A stretch of DNA of 64,000 bases from Cyanosarcina radialis HA8281-LM2. Lineage in GTDB: Bacteria; Cyanobacteriota; Cyanobacteriia; Cyanobacteriales; CCAP-1448. Shown piece by piece: positions 26,213 through 35,260 of this stretch (position 1 is its first letter; each line of letters opens with the position of its first letter). The notes under the pieces were generated by a model, which was not told the origin of the DNA, made no database searches, and saw only the letters and a list, made by a program, of their open reading frames with translations. A program made the translations under genes and the position numbers. The DNA lies in NCBI GenBank assembly GCA_019359615.1, contig JAHHHA010000012.1, forward strand, positions 1-64,000, given 5' to 3'.

Positions 26213-27532
26213 TTATTCTCTGGTTTGTTCTTCGTACCAGCGAGCAATATTTTTGTTAGCTAACATCATCGATAATCCAGCAATAATGGCGATCGGGGTT
26301 CCCAGTAATAAATAACTAATAAATTCCAAAAAATAAGTTACGAAGTAAGTTTTAAAGAACAAAATCATCATCATTATTTCTACGATCGCAAAACCGCAGA
26401 TAAAACCTGCAAGTTTGACGCTACGCCGATATCGACGTATATCTTTGAGAGGGAAGAAGTGCCAGTAAGTCAAAAGACCGATCGCTAAACCATTAAAGAA
26501 ACCGACGACGATCCCAGCGGCACCGCCAATTAACGCACCGCCGAAGGTTCCATAAATCGGAAAAATACTGGTACCAAAAAGCGTCCCGAATATGCCTCCA
26601 GTTAAGATTCCCATGCCGCTACTGCTGGCAATAGTATGAGAAAATAGCTTTTCTGTGGTCATTTGCTTCCACTTTACTGGCAGCGAATTGTTATGTGTTT
26701 TTCCTAAAGCTTCTAAAGCAGTTGCAGCCGACGTACAGCGTCGATCGAGAGATGGTTCTGTCAGCCATTTCAACCAATCGATGAAATCTCGATCGAGCTT
26801 GCCCTGAATTATCTCTATATCTTCAAATTGAATGCATAAATCTTTTTGGGGTAAGTCGGCAGGATGAGATTTGGTCATCAGAGCGATCAGGGTGGCTCCT
26901 AAGCTGTAAAGATCGGAAGCAGGAACGGCACGCCCGCCAAATTGTTCTGGAGGCATATAACCGTAAGTCCCGACGACGGTGACTGTCTTGCCTTCCTTGC
27001 TGGCTAGCGTCTGCACGGAACCAAAATCTACGAGGTAAACCTGACCGACGTTGTTGCCGGAGCGATCGCCCAATAAAATATTGCTGGGCTTGAGATCGCG
27101 GTGAATGACTGGGGGATGGAAACTATGCAGATAAATCAGGATTTCTAACAGGGATTTGGCTAGCTGCTCGATCTCGCCTGCGCTAAAGGTGCGTCCCTCT
27201 GTCAGATACTCCTCTAAGGATTTAGCCTCGATGTAACTTTGGACCATGGTAAATCCTTTGCCCGATCGCGTCTCGATCTCGAATGAGTCTAAGTAACGGG
27301 GAATGGCAGGATGAGAAAGAGTTTTGAGCGTTTCTATCTCCCGTTCAAATAATTTAAAGTCTTCCCACAAGCTGCCGCCAAACGTCAGCAGTTTAATAAT
27401 TACCAGTTGTTGAGTTTCTTTATCTCGCGCTAGCAGCGTTTGCCGTCCAGCCTTTTTCCCCAACCGCCGTTGGATTTCGTAGCGCCCGTGCAGCACCTCT
27501 TGAGGAACATCCGCCAATTCTCGCTCGGACAT
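26213..27532 (-). CDS. Serine/threonine protein kinase with glycine-rich membrane domain
   Basis: In this 439-residue kinase the domain matches its downstream neighbour nearly motif for motif (VIHRDLKPSNILL, VDFGSV, GTYGYMPPEQFGGR). The C-terminal part differs: a Gly-rich hairpin of helices (TGGIFGTLFGTSIFPIYGTFGG..GAAGIVVGFFNGLAIG) and two further membrane spans. I chose the ATG at 27532 because AGGAGAG lies eight bases ahead; the ATG at 27550 contains that ribosome site. The target proteins are unknown. Confidence 0.92.
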   Translation of the reverse strand: MSERELADVPQEVLHGRYEIQRRLGKKAGRQTLLARDKETQQLVIIKLLTFGGSLWEDFKLFEREIETLKTLSHPAIPRYLDSFEIETRSGKGFTMVQSYIEAKSLEEYLTEGRTFSAGEIEQLAKSLLEILIYLHSFHPPVIHRDLKPSNILLGDRSGNNVGQVYLVDFGSVQTLASKEGKTVTVVGTYGYMPPEQFGGRAVPASDLYSLGATLIALMTKSHPADLPQKDLCIQFEDIEIIQGKLDRDFIDWLKWLTEPSLDRRCTSAATALEALGKTHNNSLPVKWKQMTTEKLFSHTIASSSGMGILTGGIFGTLFGTSIFPIYGTFGGALIGGAAGIVVGFFNGLAIGLLTYWHFFPLKDIRRYRRSVKLAGFICGFAIVEIMMMILFFKTYFVTYFLEFISYLLLGTPIAIIAGLSMMLANKNIARWYEEQTRE

Positions 27533-27611
27533 GAAGATCGCTCTCCTCATCTAACCTTATTCAGTTGTAGCCGATCGAAAAAGCGATCGCTAGACCGTGG
27601 CTCTTTGCTCC

Positions 27612-29273
27612 CTATCCGTTGAGATAGCGGTGAATGAATTGCACGGCGATTGCACCTTCACCGACACCAGATGCTACCCGCTTCACCGAACCGTGGCGCA
27701 CGTCTCCGACGGCAAAAATTCCCGGAACGTTGGTTTCGAGTAAAAAGGGATCGCGATCGAGCGTCCATCCCTTGGGACGTTTGCTTTCGCGCATCAGATC
27801 GGGGCCTGTAAGGATAAAAGCATTGGCATCGCGTTCTACTACGCCATCGAGCCAATCGGTGCGGGGACTGGCACCGATAAAGATAAACAGCGATGTTGCT
27901 GGAACTGTTTCTGTTTCCCCCGTTTTAATATCCGATAAGGCGATCGCTTCTAAGTTTTTCTCGCCTTTGACTTCAACAACTTGAGTATAGGGACGCACTG
28001 CAATATTCGGCGTAGATTCAATTTGATCGATCAAGTATTGCGACATACTTTTAGTCAGGGATTCTCCGCGAACCAGCATCGTCACTTGCCGAGCGTATTT
28101 CGAGAAATACATCGCAGCTTGTCCGGCTGAGTTTGCCCCTCCAACCAGATAGACATCCTCATCCTTACATGAAAGGGCTTCGGTCATGGCCGCCCCGTAG
28201 TACACCCCAGCCCCAGATAATCTTTCCATTCCTGGGACATCGAGTTGACGATAGGAAACCCCCGTGGCAATTAACAATACGTGACAGCTAATTTCGCTGC
28301 CATCTGCTAATCGCACCATATGATAGGGAGGTTGCGGTCTTATGCCTACAACTTCTTGGGGCGACAAAATTTCCACGCCAAATCTTCGAGCTTGGGTGAC
28401 GGCGCGGCGGGCTAAGTCAACGCCGCTCAAACCTACTGGAAAGCCGAGATAGTTCTCAATTCGCGAACTCGAACCAGCCTGTCCGCCCGGTGCTTCGCGT
28501 TCGATCGCTACGGTACTGAGTCCTTCAGAAGCCCCATAAACTGCTGCGGCTAATCCAGCGGGGCCGCTACCGACGATCGCTAAGTCATAAAATTGCTGTT
28601 GGGCCCGTGTAGTCAGTCCGATTTTTTCAGCTATCTGAAGATTTGATGGTTTGCTCAGTTGAGATCCATCGGGAAATAGCACCAACGGCAAATCCTGGCG
28701 ACAATTTAACTGGGCATACGACACCAGCTTTTGCGCTTCAGGATTGAGTTCGATATCGAGCCACTGATACGGTAATTGATTGCGGGCTAGAAAATCTTTG
28801 ACTTGATGGGATAATGGCGACCAACGACTGCCAATAACCCGAATTCCTTCAAATGGGGGCCGAAATGAGGCCAGCCAGTCATCGAGCAGATCGTCTAAAA
28901 CCGGATACAATCGTTCTTCTGGCGGATTCCAGGGTTTGAGCAGGTAGTAATCGATTTGGGTGGTGTTAATCGCCTGAATTGCTGCCTCCGTGTCGGCATA
29001 AGCGGTCAGCAGCGCCCGTTTGGCTTGCGGGAAAATTCCCAACGCTTGCTCTAAAAACTCCACGCCGCTCATGTTGGGCATTCGCTGATCGACGAGGAAC
29101 AGCGCCACCGATTCGTTACGCAACTTGAGTTGCTCGATCGCTTCGATCGCACTGGTTCCAGAATCAGCCCGCACGATCCGAAAGCGATCGCCATACTGCT
29201 GTCGCAAGTCCCGCGCGATCGCTTGCAAGACTTCTGGATCGTCGTCAACCGTGAGGATCGCAGGTTTCGCCAT
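27612..29273 (-). CDS. Response regulator fused to a thioredoxin-reductase-like flavoprotein
   Basis: This 553-residue protein has three domains. They are a CheY receiver (1-125; D62 phospho-acceptor, K113), a glutaredoxin/thioredoxin-like fold (about 143-215) and an FAD/NAD(P)-binding TrxR-like domain (228-553; GSGPAGLAAA at 235-244). The places normally holding redox cysteines do not: WSPLS (151-155) replaces WCxxC, and YGAAMT (359-364) replaces YCATCD. It should bind FAD and NADPH but cannot run the usual dithiol chemistry. It may be a redox or NADPH sensor whose output is set by phosphorylation. Confidence 0.9.
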   Translation of the reverse strand: MAKPAILTVDDDPEVLQAIARDLRQQYGDRFRIVRADSGTSAIEAIEQLKLRNESVALFLVDQRMPNMSGVEFLEQALGIFPQAKRALLTAYADTEAAIQAINTTQIDYYLLKPWNPPEERLYPVLDDLLDDWLASFRPPFEGIRVIGSRWSPLSHQVKDFLARNQLPYQWLDIELNPEAQKLVSYAQLNCRQDLPLVLFPDGSQLSKPSNLQIAEKIGLTTRAQQQFYDLAIVGSGPAGLAAAVYGASEGLSTVAIEREAPGGQAGSSSRIENYLGFPVGLSGVDLARRAVTQARRFGVEILSPQEVVGIRPQPPYHMVRLADGSEISCHVLLIATGVSYRQLDVPGMERLSGAGVYYGAAMTEALSCKDEDVYLVGGANSAGQAAMYFSKYARQVTMLVRGESLTKSMSQYLIDQIESTPNIAVRPYTQVVEVKGEKNLEAIALSDIKTGETETVPATSLFIFIGASPRTDWLDGVVERDANAFILTGPDLMRESKRPKGWTLDRDPFLLETNVPGIFAVGDVRHGSVKRVASGVGEGAIAVQFIHRYLNG

Positions 29274-29359
29274 AAGGAAAGATTAGCTCGAATGCTATAG
29301 TTTACTTTAACTTTTTCAAGAAAAAACCTGTCATCAGTGAGGTTCTGCAAGGACTTATC

Positions 29360-29432
29360 TTGCCCTCACCCCCTCAATCCCCCTCTCCCGACCTCACCCC
29401 CAGCCCCTCTCCTGCAAGGAGAGGGGAGAGAG
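29360..29432. repeat. CCCTCACCCCC / GGAGAGGGG mosaic repeat
   Basis: CCCTCACCCCCTCAATCCCC is followed by CCTCACCCCCAGCCCCTCTC, then CTGCAAGGAGAGGGGAGAG. It is a partial copy of the palindromic element family, lying between the divergent-to-convergent ends of the flavoprotein leader and queA. Confidence 0.65.
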
Positions 29433-29451
29433 GCGATTGAAAAAATTGGAA

Positions 29452-30501
29452 TTACAGAATTAGATTTAAATCCCCAAATTCATGCCACAAATAGCCGTCT
29501 CGTACAGCCCGATCGTAGCTATCTCTAATTACATCTGCTGGTAAGAAAGCGGTAAGCAAATCTAAGTGACTGGCTTCTGGTTCGTGCAGTCCGGTTAGCA
29601 ACCCATCGACAGCCCTAAGTCGATAATTAGCGTTAACGTGCAGCCGAGTATAGCCGTGTCCCGCTCGTATTCTACCTCGATCGTCAACACTCGACTCTAA
29701 CGCTCGAACTACAGTTGTCCCAACAGCGATCGCTCGTCCTCCGGCGGCATGGGTGCGGTCGATCTTTTCAGCCGCTGCTTCACTAATCGAGTATTCCTCT
29801 TCCGAGGCAGGATGTTGGGCATCGAGTTTGTCATCTAGGTAAGAAGAAAGCCCGGTATGCAGGACGATTTGAGTAGTTTCGATGCCCCGTCGCTTTAAAT
29901 CGAATAACCGCTGCCAAGTAAAAGCCCGACCCGCCGACGGCATCTCGGCCGATCCTGGTTCTTTAGCATAAACGGTTTGGTAAGCATCTAATTCCCACTC
30001 TGCCGATACGTACTCATAGCGGATCGGCTGTCCCAAGCGATACAGCGAGTCTAAAAATTCGGTCCCAGATTGAGAAAAGCGAAGTTGCCAGAGCCTGGGA
30101 ATAAGAGGATCGCGATCGCCTACTACTGCTGTCAAACCCGATCCGAATTGCAGTTGCATTCCACTTTGCAACCCGCAGGCAAACAATTCTCCTTGCTGGC
30201 ACAACAGCAATGCCAACCAAAGATCGTCTGGTAAGTGGTGCGCCAACCGGATTTGCAACTGAGTTCCGGTTAACACCTCAGTTGCAGCCAGCACTGCTGG
30301 TAGAGTCCGGCTGGAATTGAACACCAATAGATCTCCAGGACGGAGAAAATCGCCCAAGCGATCGAACCGAGTATGTTTGACCTCAAACGTGTGGCGATCG
30401 ATCGCCATCAACCGCACGCGATCGCGAGCAATACCCCGATATTCCGGCGGTTCTTTGGCAGAAAGTTCTTCGGGCAATGTAAAAGAAAATGGTGCAGACA
30501 T
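29452..30501 (-). CDS. queA: S-adenosylmethionine:tRNA ribosyltransferase-isomerase (QueA)
   Basis: This 349-residue enzyme transfers and isomerises the ribose of SAM onto 7-aminomethyl-7-deazaguanine tRNA to make epoxyqueuosine. Family stretches present are RLMAIDRHTFEVKHTRFDRLGDFLRPGDLLVFN, PSAGRAFTWQRLFDLKRRGI, VLHTGLSSY, and GRAIAVGTTVVRALES. With the QueD-like gene at 11 kb it suggests a queuosine pathway in this organism. Confidence 0.95.
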   Translation of the reverse strand: MSAPFSFTLPEELSAKEPPEYRGIARDRVRLMAIDRHTFEVKHTRFDRLGDFLRPGDLLVFNSSRTLPAVLAATEVLTGTQLQIRLAHHLPDDLWLALLLCQQGELFACGLQSGMQLQFGSGLTAVVGDRDPLIPRLWQLRFSQSGTEFLDSLYRLGQPIRYEYVSAEWELDAYQTVYAKEPGSAEMPSAGRAFTWQRLFDLKRRGIETTQIVLHTGLSSYLDDKLDAQHPASEEEYSISEAAAEKIDRTHAAGGRAIAVGTTVVRALESSVDDRGRIRAGHGYTRLHVNANYRLRAVDGLLTGLHEPEASHLDLLTAFLPADVIRDSYDRAVRDGYLWHEFGDLNLIL

Positions 30502-30551
30502 TTGGGAAGAATATAGGAGTTCAGGAGTTCAGAATGTAGATTTGCATAAAT

Positions 30552-30589
30552 CTTGTGGGATAGCCCTCTGGGCTGTCCCCGTGAGACAG
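30552..30589. repeat. Dispersed repeat TTGTGGGATAGCCCTCTGGG
   Basis: CTTGTGGGATAGCCCTCTGG then GCTGTCCCCGTGAGACAG. A close copy is at 54095-54127 and an inverted relative at 59401-59460. The internal CAGCCCAGAGGGCT-type palindrome is shared by all. Confidence 0.65.
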
Positions 30590-30604
30590 TTTTTAGGAAA
30601 TAGA

Positions 30605-31372
30605 TTAGGCGATCGCTGCCTCGGCTGCTTCAACGTCATCGACCTCCTCCGGCTGTGCTTGAAAACGTTGTCCGTTTACTGCCTGAGATTCATCCGATGC
30701 TAAGTAAATGAAGATCTCAGTTACGTCTTGCGGATCTGCCCATTGGCTCGGATCTTCATCTGGTTCGGCGGCCCGGTGCATAGCGGTGTTCATATTTCCT
30801 GGATCGACCCAGTTCACTCGCACGTTGCTGCCTTCCAGTTCCGCCGCCCAGGTTTGAGACAGTCCTTCTAACCCAAACTTGGAGATGCCATATGCTCCCC
30901 AACCTGGATAGCCAGTAACGCCCGCATCGCTGGTAACGTTGATTATCGAACCGCCGCGATCGACTATTGCAGGTAAGAACTTTTTAATCAGCAAAAACGG
31001 CGCAATCAAATTGGTGTTGAGAACTCTGTGAAATTCTGCTAACGGGTAATCGAGCAAGAAGGGCATCGGCGACAAACCGATGGTTGAAGCGTTGTTGACC
31101 AAAATATCGAGGCGACCTTGGAAGGCATCAAGGGTGGTAGCAACTACTCGCTCGATTTTTTGAGGTTGGGAAACATCTGCCGCGATCGCTAAGACTTGAG
31201 TTTGAGGTGCTGCTGCTTGGATGAGTTCGCGGGCTGCTTGCAATTGCTCTCGATGACGGGCGACGATCGCAATTCCTGCCGTTCCCTGTCGGGCGAAGAC
31301 CAGTGCCAGTTGCAAGCCCAGTCCTTGAGATCCCCCAGTGATTAAGGCATATTTTCCGTCTAGTCGGCTCAT
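30605..31372 (-). CDS. Short-chain dehydrogenase/reductase
   Basis: This 255-residue classical SDR has the cofactor motif ITGGSQGLG, NNAS, and catalytic YGISK (Y-x3-K). GYPGWGAYGISKFGLEGLSQTWAAEL is the usual helix alpha-F. The C-terminal extension is acidic (PEEVDDVEAAEAAIA). The substrate cannot be inferred. Confidence 0.9.
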   Translation of the reverse strand: MSRLDGKYALITGGSQGLGLQLALVFARQGTAGIAIVARHREQLQAARELIQAAAPQTQVLAIAADVSQPQKIERVVATTLDAFQGRLDILVNNASTIGLSPMPFLLDYPLAEFHRVLNTNLIAPFLLIKKFLPAIVDRGGSIINVTSDAGVTGYPGWGAYGISKFGLEGLSQTWAAELEGSNVRVNWVDPGNMNTAMHRAAEPDEDPSQWADPQDVTEIFIYLASDESQAVNGQRFQAQPEEVDDVEAAEAAIA

Positions 31373-31554
31373 AGACTAACTCCTAGACCGATCGATTTTA
31401 GGCGATCGAGTTCATAGCTTTTTTCTAAATCATAGTCGTTATGATTATGAGTTGTCAATTTTGCTATCTTAGGATTTATAGTGATTCTCAAATTGAATGG
31501 TGATTTCATAAACATTGCGAATTGCGAATTGATAATTGTTTTGGTCATTTAGCC

Positions 31555-32958
31555 GTGTTGTGCGTCAACGATTTACTCGAACTGGAATTATTTCAAAAAC
31601 TGCCTAGAGCTAGATTAGAGTGGGTGTGCGATCGCGCCGAAGAAATCGAGCTAGCCAATAGCGAAATTTTGGTGCGAGAGGGAGATCTCGGTCGGGGGTT
31701 TTTTATTTTATCTTCCGGTCGCATGAGCATTACTCGTCTCAGCGAAGGGGTGGAAATGCCTATCGGGCAGCACGAAGCCCCCACCTTTTTTGGCGAAGTT
31801 CAAGTGCTGACCGACGAACCAGTGCCAGTCACGTTGCACGCCCTCAGCCCTTGTCGGTTGCATTTAATCTCTGGCGATGACTTCATCGAGTTGTTGCACG
31901 GGTGTCGCGAGTTCGAGCGAGCGATCTTTCAGGTCGTCGAGCGGCGATTGCGGGGGTTGGAATCTTTCATCCGCCAGCGGGAGAAGATGGCATCGCTGGG
32001 AACCTTGAGTGCGGGTTTGGCTCACGAATTGAACAATCCGGCCGCAGCGGTGGTTCGATCGCTGCAAAATGTCGTTCCTGCCTTGCTGGAACTGCAACGG
32101 ATGAACCTAGTAGCCGGACGACACCAAGTTGATGAAGAACACACCCAGGAATGGCTGAAGGCACGGGATGATGGCTGCGATGCGATCGTGCGTCATCAGA
32201 TCGATCCTCTAACTTTAAGCGATCGCGAAGAAGAATTGCTGGAATGGTTGGAAGATTACGGTGTCAAAGAAGCCTGGAAGCTGGCCGAGCCGCTGGCGGC
32301 TGCGGGCATCAAAATCGATACGCTAAACCAATTGATAGCTCGTTGGCGCGACGACACTACTGAAATGCGAGATCTAGGACTGCGTTGGCTAGCGCTTTCC
32401 TTTGATGTCATGTCGATGATTACCAGCGGGTTAAAAGGGGCCGAACGGATTTCCGATTTGGTGCGATCGATGAAATCCTACTCTTACATGGATCGAGGCG
32501 CTCAACAACTAATCGACATCCATGAAGGATTAGAAGATACCCTGCGGTTGTTTGCCTACAAGCTCAAACAGGGAATTGAAGTGCGACGTTCTTATTGCTG
32601 CGATCTGCCTAAGATTATGGCTTACGGCAGCGAACTCAATCAGGTGTGGACGAATTTAATCGATAACGCCATCGATGCGATCGCGACTTCAGGTGTAATT
32701 GAAATTGCGACCACTTGCGATCGCGACAATATTCGAGTTCAAATTACTGACTCTGGTGCGGGCATTCCGACTGAAATTCAATCTCGAATCTTCGAGGCGT
32801 TCTTTACTACCAAACCAGTCGGCAAAGGTTCGGGATTGGGTTTAGAAATGGTGCGGCGGATCGTCGAAAACCGCCATCGCGGAACTATATCGTTTACCTC
32901 AAACCCTGGAAAGACTACCTTCGTTGTTTGCTTGCCCTTCTCAGAACCAGAAGGATGA
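31555..32958 (+). CDS. Cyclic-nucleotide-binding-domain sensor histidine kinase
   Basis: This ~467-residue protein begins with a cNMP-binding/CRP-like domain (about 1-125: ILVREGDLGRGFFILSSGRMSI). A HisKA-like H-box with H157 (LGTLSAGLAHELNNPAAA) and a C-terminal HATPase (NQVWTNLIDNAIDAI, DSGAGIP, GSGLGLEMVRRIVE) follow. The GTG at 31555 is my start because the sequence before it is GCGAATTGCGAATTG repeat; an upstream TTG at 31522 is possible. No response regulator is adjacent. Cytosolic signalling is predicted, as no membrane helix is present. Confidence 0.88.
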   Translation: MLCVNDLLELELFQKLPRARLEWVCDRAEEIELANSEILVREGDLGRGFFILSSGRMSITRLSEGVEMPIGQHEAPTFFGEVQVLTDEPVPVTLHALSPCRLHLISGDDFIELLHGCREFERAIFQVVERRLRGLESFIRQREKMASLGTLSAGLAHELNNPAAAVVRSLQNVVPALLELQRMNLVAGRHQVDEEHTQEWLKARDDGCDAIVRHQIDPLTLSDREEELLEWLEDYGVKEAWKLAEPLAAAGIKIDTLNQLIARWRDDTTEMRDLGLRWLALSFDVMSMITSGLKGAERISDLVRSMKSYSYMDRGAQQLIDIHEGLEDTLRLFAYKLKQGIEVRRSYCCDLPKIMAYGSELNQVWTNLIDNAIDAIATSGVIEIATTCDRDNIRVQITDSGAGIPTEIQSRIFEAFFTTKPVGKGSGLGLEMVRRIVENRHRGTISFTSNPGKTTFVVCLPFSEPEG

Positions 32959-33061
32959 CCCCAAAATTGGGTTGCTTTCCGTTAATTTACGATTGTTATA
33001 GTTGAGTATGGATCTTAAATAACGTGCAACGAATCGAAATCAAAAACTAGCGGAGAGGATT

Positions 33062-34048
33062 ATGAAGACGCGCAAACTAGGCGATCGAGGACTGCTGGTT
33101 TCGGAATTGGGACTCGGCTGTATGGGGATGTCTGAGTTTTACGGTGCTAGAGACGAACGGGAATCGATCGAGACGATTCACCGGGCGCTGGATTTGGGCG
33201 TGACGTTGCTCGATACAGCAGATATGTACGGTCCGTTCGAGAACGAGCGGTTGGTAGGTCGGGCAATTCGAGATCGCCGCGCTAGCGTCGTTGTTGCCAC
33301 CAAGTTTGGTAACGTGCGGGGCGAAGATGGCAGTTTTTTAGGAGTCAGCGGCAAACCAGATTACGTGCGGCAAGCCTGCGATGCTTCCCTCCAGCGTTTG
33401 GGCGTGGAGGTTATCGATCTCTACTATCAGCATCGGGTCGATCCTACAGTACCGATCGAAGAGACGATCGGGGCGATGGCAGAGTTAGTAAAACAGGGAA
33501 AAGTGCTGCATCTGGGGATGTCGGAGGCGAACCCCACCACCATTCGCCGCGCTCACAAGATTCATCCGATCGCAGCTTTACAGACAGAATATTCGCTGTG
33601 GAGTCGCGACCCAGAAGACGAGATTTTAGCTACCACCAGAGAGTTAGGCATTGGATTTGTGCCCTACAGTCCCCTCGGACGGGGCTTTCTCTCCGGCCAG
33701 ATTACCAGCCCCAAAGATTTGGCTGAAGATGATTACCGCCGCCACTCGCCTCGATTTCAGGGCGAGAATTTCTCGAAAAATTTACAACTGGTAGAACGAG
33801 TAAAAGCGATCGCCGCCCAGAAAAATGTTACTCCCAGCCAACTCGCTTTAGCTTGGCTGCTAGCGCAGGGCGACGATATCGTGCCGATTCCAGGAACCCG
33901 ACGGCAGAAAAACTTAGAAGAAAACATCGCTGCCACTGAAATTACTCTCACCCCCACCGAACTAGAGCAAATCGAAGCCATTGCCCCCAAAGGAGTTGCT
34001 AGCGGCGATCGCTACCCAGCCGCTCATATGAGCGCCGTCAACCGCTAA
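33062..34048 (+). CDS. Aldo/keto reductase
   Basis: This 328-residue NADPH-dependent AKR (AKR13/YhdN-like) has the catalytic tetrad visible as D and Y in [15 protein letters not shown] in VVATKFGN and H in DLYYQHRVD. The start is [12 protein letters not shown], and the cofactor tail is [15 protein letters not shown]. The ATG at 33062 follows GGAGAGG by five bases. The physiological substrate is unknown. Confidence 0.94.
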   Translation: MKTRKLGDRGLLVSELGLGCMGMSEFYGARDERESIETIHRALDLGVTLLDTADMYGPFENERLVGRAIRDRRASVVVATKFGNVRGEDGSFLGVSGKPDYVRQACDASLQRLGVEVIDLYYQHRVDPTVPIEETIGAMAELVKQGKVLHLGMSEANPTTIRRAHKIHPIAALQTEYSLWSRDPEDEILATTRELGIGFVPYSPLGRGFLSGQITSPKDLAEDDYRRHSPRFQGENFSKNLQLVERVKAIAAQKNVTPSQLALAWLLAQGDDIVPIPGTRRQKNLEENIAATEITLTPTELEQIEAIAPKGVASGDRYPAAHMSAVNR

Positions 34049-34244
34049 AACGTGAAGGATAAAACTAACATTAGCGTAACAAGGAATGACTCAAAAACTT
34101 CGATCGAGTGCTAGAATGACACCAGAGAATTAAAGATCGGTAGCAGCCTTTGTTTCTAGTATTAACGAGTTTTCGCGTTTTTCCTTTGACAGACTTCTCT
34201 CCGAAATTTCCCTCTCCACCTTCCTGAATTTTTGGAGATAATTT

Positions 34245-34547
34245 ATGTCAATCTATGTAGGCAATCTGTCCTATGAAGTTACAGAAGCCGATTTAACTAC
34301 TGTGTTTGCAGAGTATGGATCGGTCAAGCGAGTTCAGCTTCCCAGCGATCGCGAAACTGGTCGGCTGCGGGGGTTTGGTTTTGTCGAGATGGGTGCCGAA
34401 TCGGAAGAAACAGCCGCCATTGAAGCCCTTGATGGTGCAGAGTGGATGGGTCGCGATCTCAAGGTCAATAAAGCCAAGCCTCGTGAGGAACGCGGTGGAT
34501 CATCTGGTGGTGGACGCAGAAGTAACAACTTCGATCGTCGCTACTAA
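34245..34547 (+). CDS. RRM-type RNA-binding protein (Rbp)
   Basis: This 100-residue protein has a single RNA-recognition motif with RNP2 IYVGNL (3-8) and RNP1 RGFGFVEM. It ends in a short Gly/Arg/Ser tail (GGSSGGGRRSNNFDRRY). Cyanobacterial Rbp proteins of this type bind mRNA, and several are cold-induced; the Gly-rich tail marks the cold-regulated subclass. The long upstream gap (34049-34244) fits a regulatory 5' leader. A strong terminator follows. Confidence 0.95.
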   Translation: MSIYVGNLSYEVTEADLTTVFAEYGSVKRVQLPSDRETGRLRGFGFVEMGAESEETAAIEALDGAEWMGRDLKVNKAKPREERGGSSGGGRRSNNFDRRY

Positions 34548-34631
34548 ATAGTTTTCGCTCTCAAATTAAGGATGGCAGACCAGCAGTTTGCAGTCGGTCA
34601 GTCATCCGAGCGTTGAGTCTAGACCAGATTC

Positions 34632-34666
34632 AAAAAGGTTCAGGCAGAAATGTCTGAACCTTTTTT
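34632..34666. terminator. Rho-independent terminator after the RNA-binding protein gene
   Basis: AAAAAGGTTCAG pairs perfectly with CTGAACCTTTTTT around a short GCAGAAATGT loop. The A-tract on one side and the T-tract on the other make it usable in both directions, for rbp on the plus strand and the DUF2283 gene on the minus strand. Confidence 0.85.
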
Positions 34667-34684
34667 CGATCCCAGACATAAGGC

Positions 34685-34882
34685 TCAACCCGTGACAATG
34701 TGTTCTAGCGATCGTGGATCTTTCACTCGGATAGAAGCACTAAGAACTTCTAAACCTATTACGTTTCCGGCTTTGTCATAGTCCAAAATAATTCCCGATG
34801 AATCTTCATTGCTCTCCTCAATTGGGGCATCGTTCAGCACGATTCGTAGAATATCAGTTTCAGCGTCATACATTACTTTCAT
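34685..34882 (-). CDS. DUF2283 protein, probable antitoxin
   Basis: This 65-residue protein begins MKVMYDAETDILRIVL, the pattern of DUF2283. The ATG at 34882 is set by GGAGAG four bases ahead. It lies 72 bases downstream of a DUF4258 gene in the same direction. DUF4258/DUF2283 pairs are widespread and usually regarded as toxin-antitoxin-like, with the DUF2283 member the antitoxin. Confidence 0.85.
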   Translation of the reverse strand: MKVMYDAETDILRIVLNDAPIEESNEDSSGIILDYDKAGNVIGLEVLSASIRVKDPRSLEHIVTG

Positions 34883-34954
34883 ATATCTCTCCAATATCGG
34901 GCAATCTGGCTAGTTCGATTGAAGTGTACCCAATTGTCTAGACAAAAAATGTAA

Positions 34955-35188
34955 CTAATTAAGATAGAAAGCTGTAAGCACAATTGCAGGACTCGTATTA
35001 TCGGCTACGATCGCCCGTACCAAATATGTTTTACCATTCTCAAACAGAAATTGTGACTGATATGCCCTCTTGCCATCGCGATCCTCAACAATCTGCTGCG
35101 GATCGGACAAAACAGAGTCCAAAAATTCTCTCTGAATCCCCCGACGCTCTAGCTCTTCCTCAGCATGACGTGAAATATAAAAGCTCAT
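34955..35188 (-). CDS. DUF4258 protein, probable RelE-like toxin
   Basis: This 77-residue protein begins MSFYISRHAEEELERRGI and ends VRAIVADNTSPAIVLTAFYL. This is the DUF4258 pattern, distantly related to RelE/HigB-type mRNA-cleaving toxins. A GTG three codons earlier (35197) is an alternative start. It is paired with the DUF2283 gene downstream. Confidence 0.82.
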   Translation of the reverse strand: MSFYISRHAEEELERRGIQREFLDSVLSDPQQIVEDRDGKRAYQSQFLFENGKTYLVRAIVADNTSPAIVLTAFYLN

Positions 35189-35260
35189 GAATTGCACGCT
35201 CAGTCTATACTCAATTCTACGATGGCGACTTACAACGCAACTTCACGCTGGAAAGATAGG

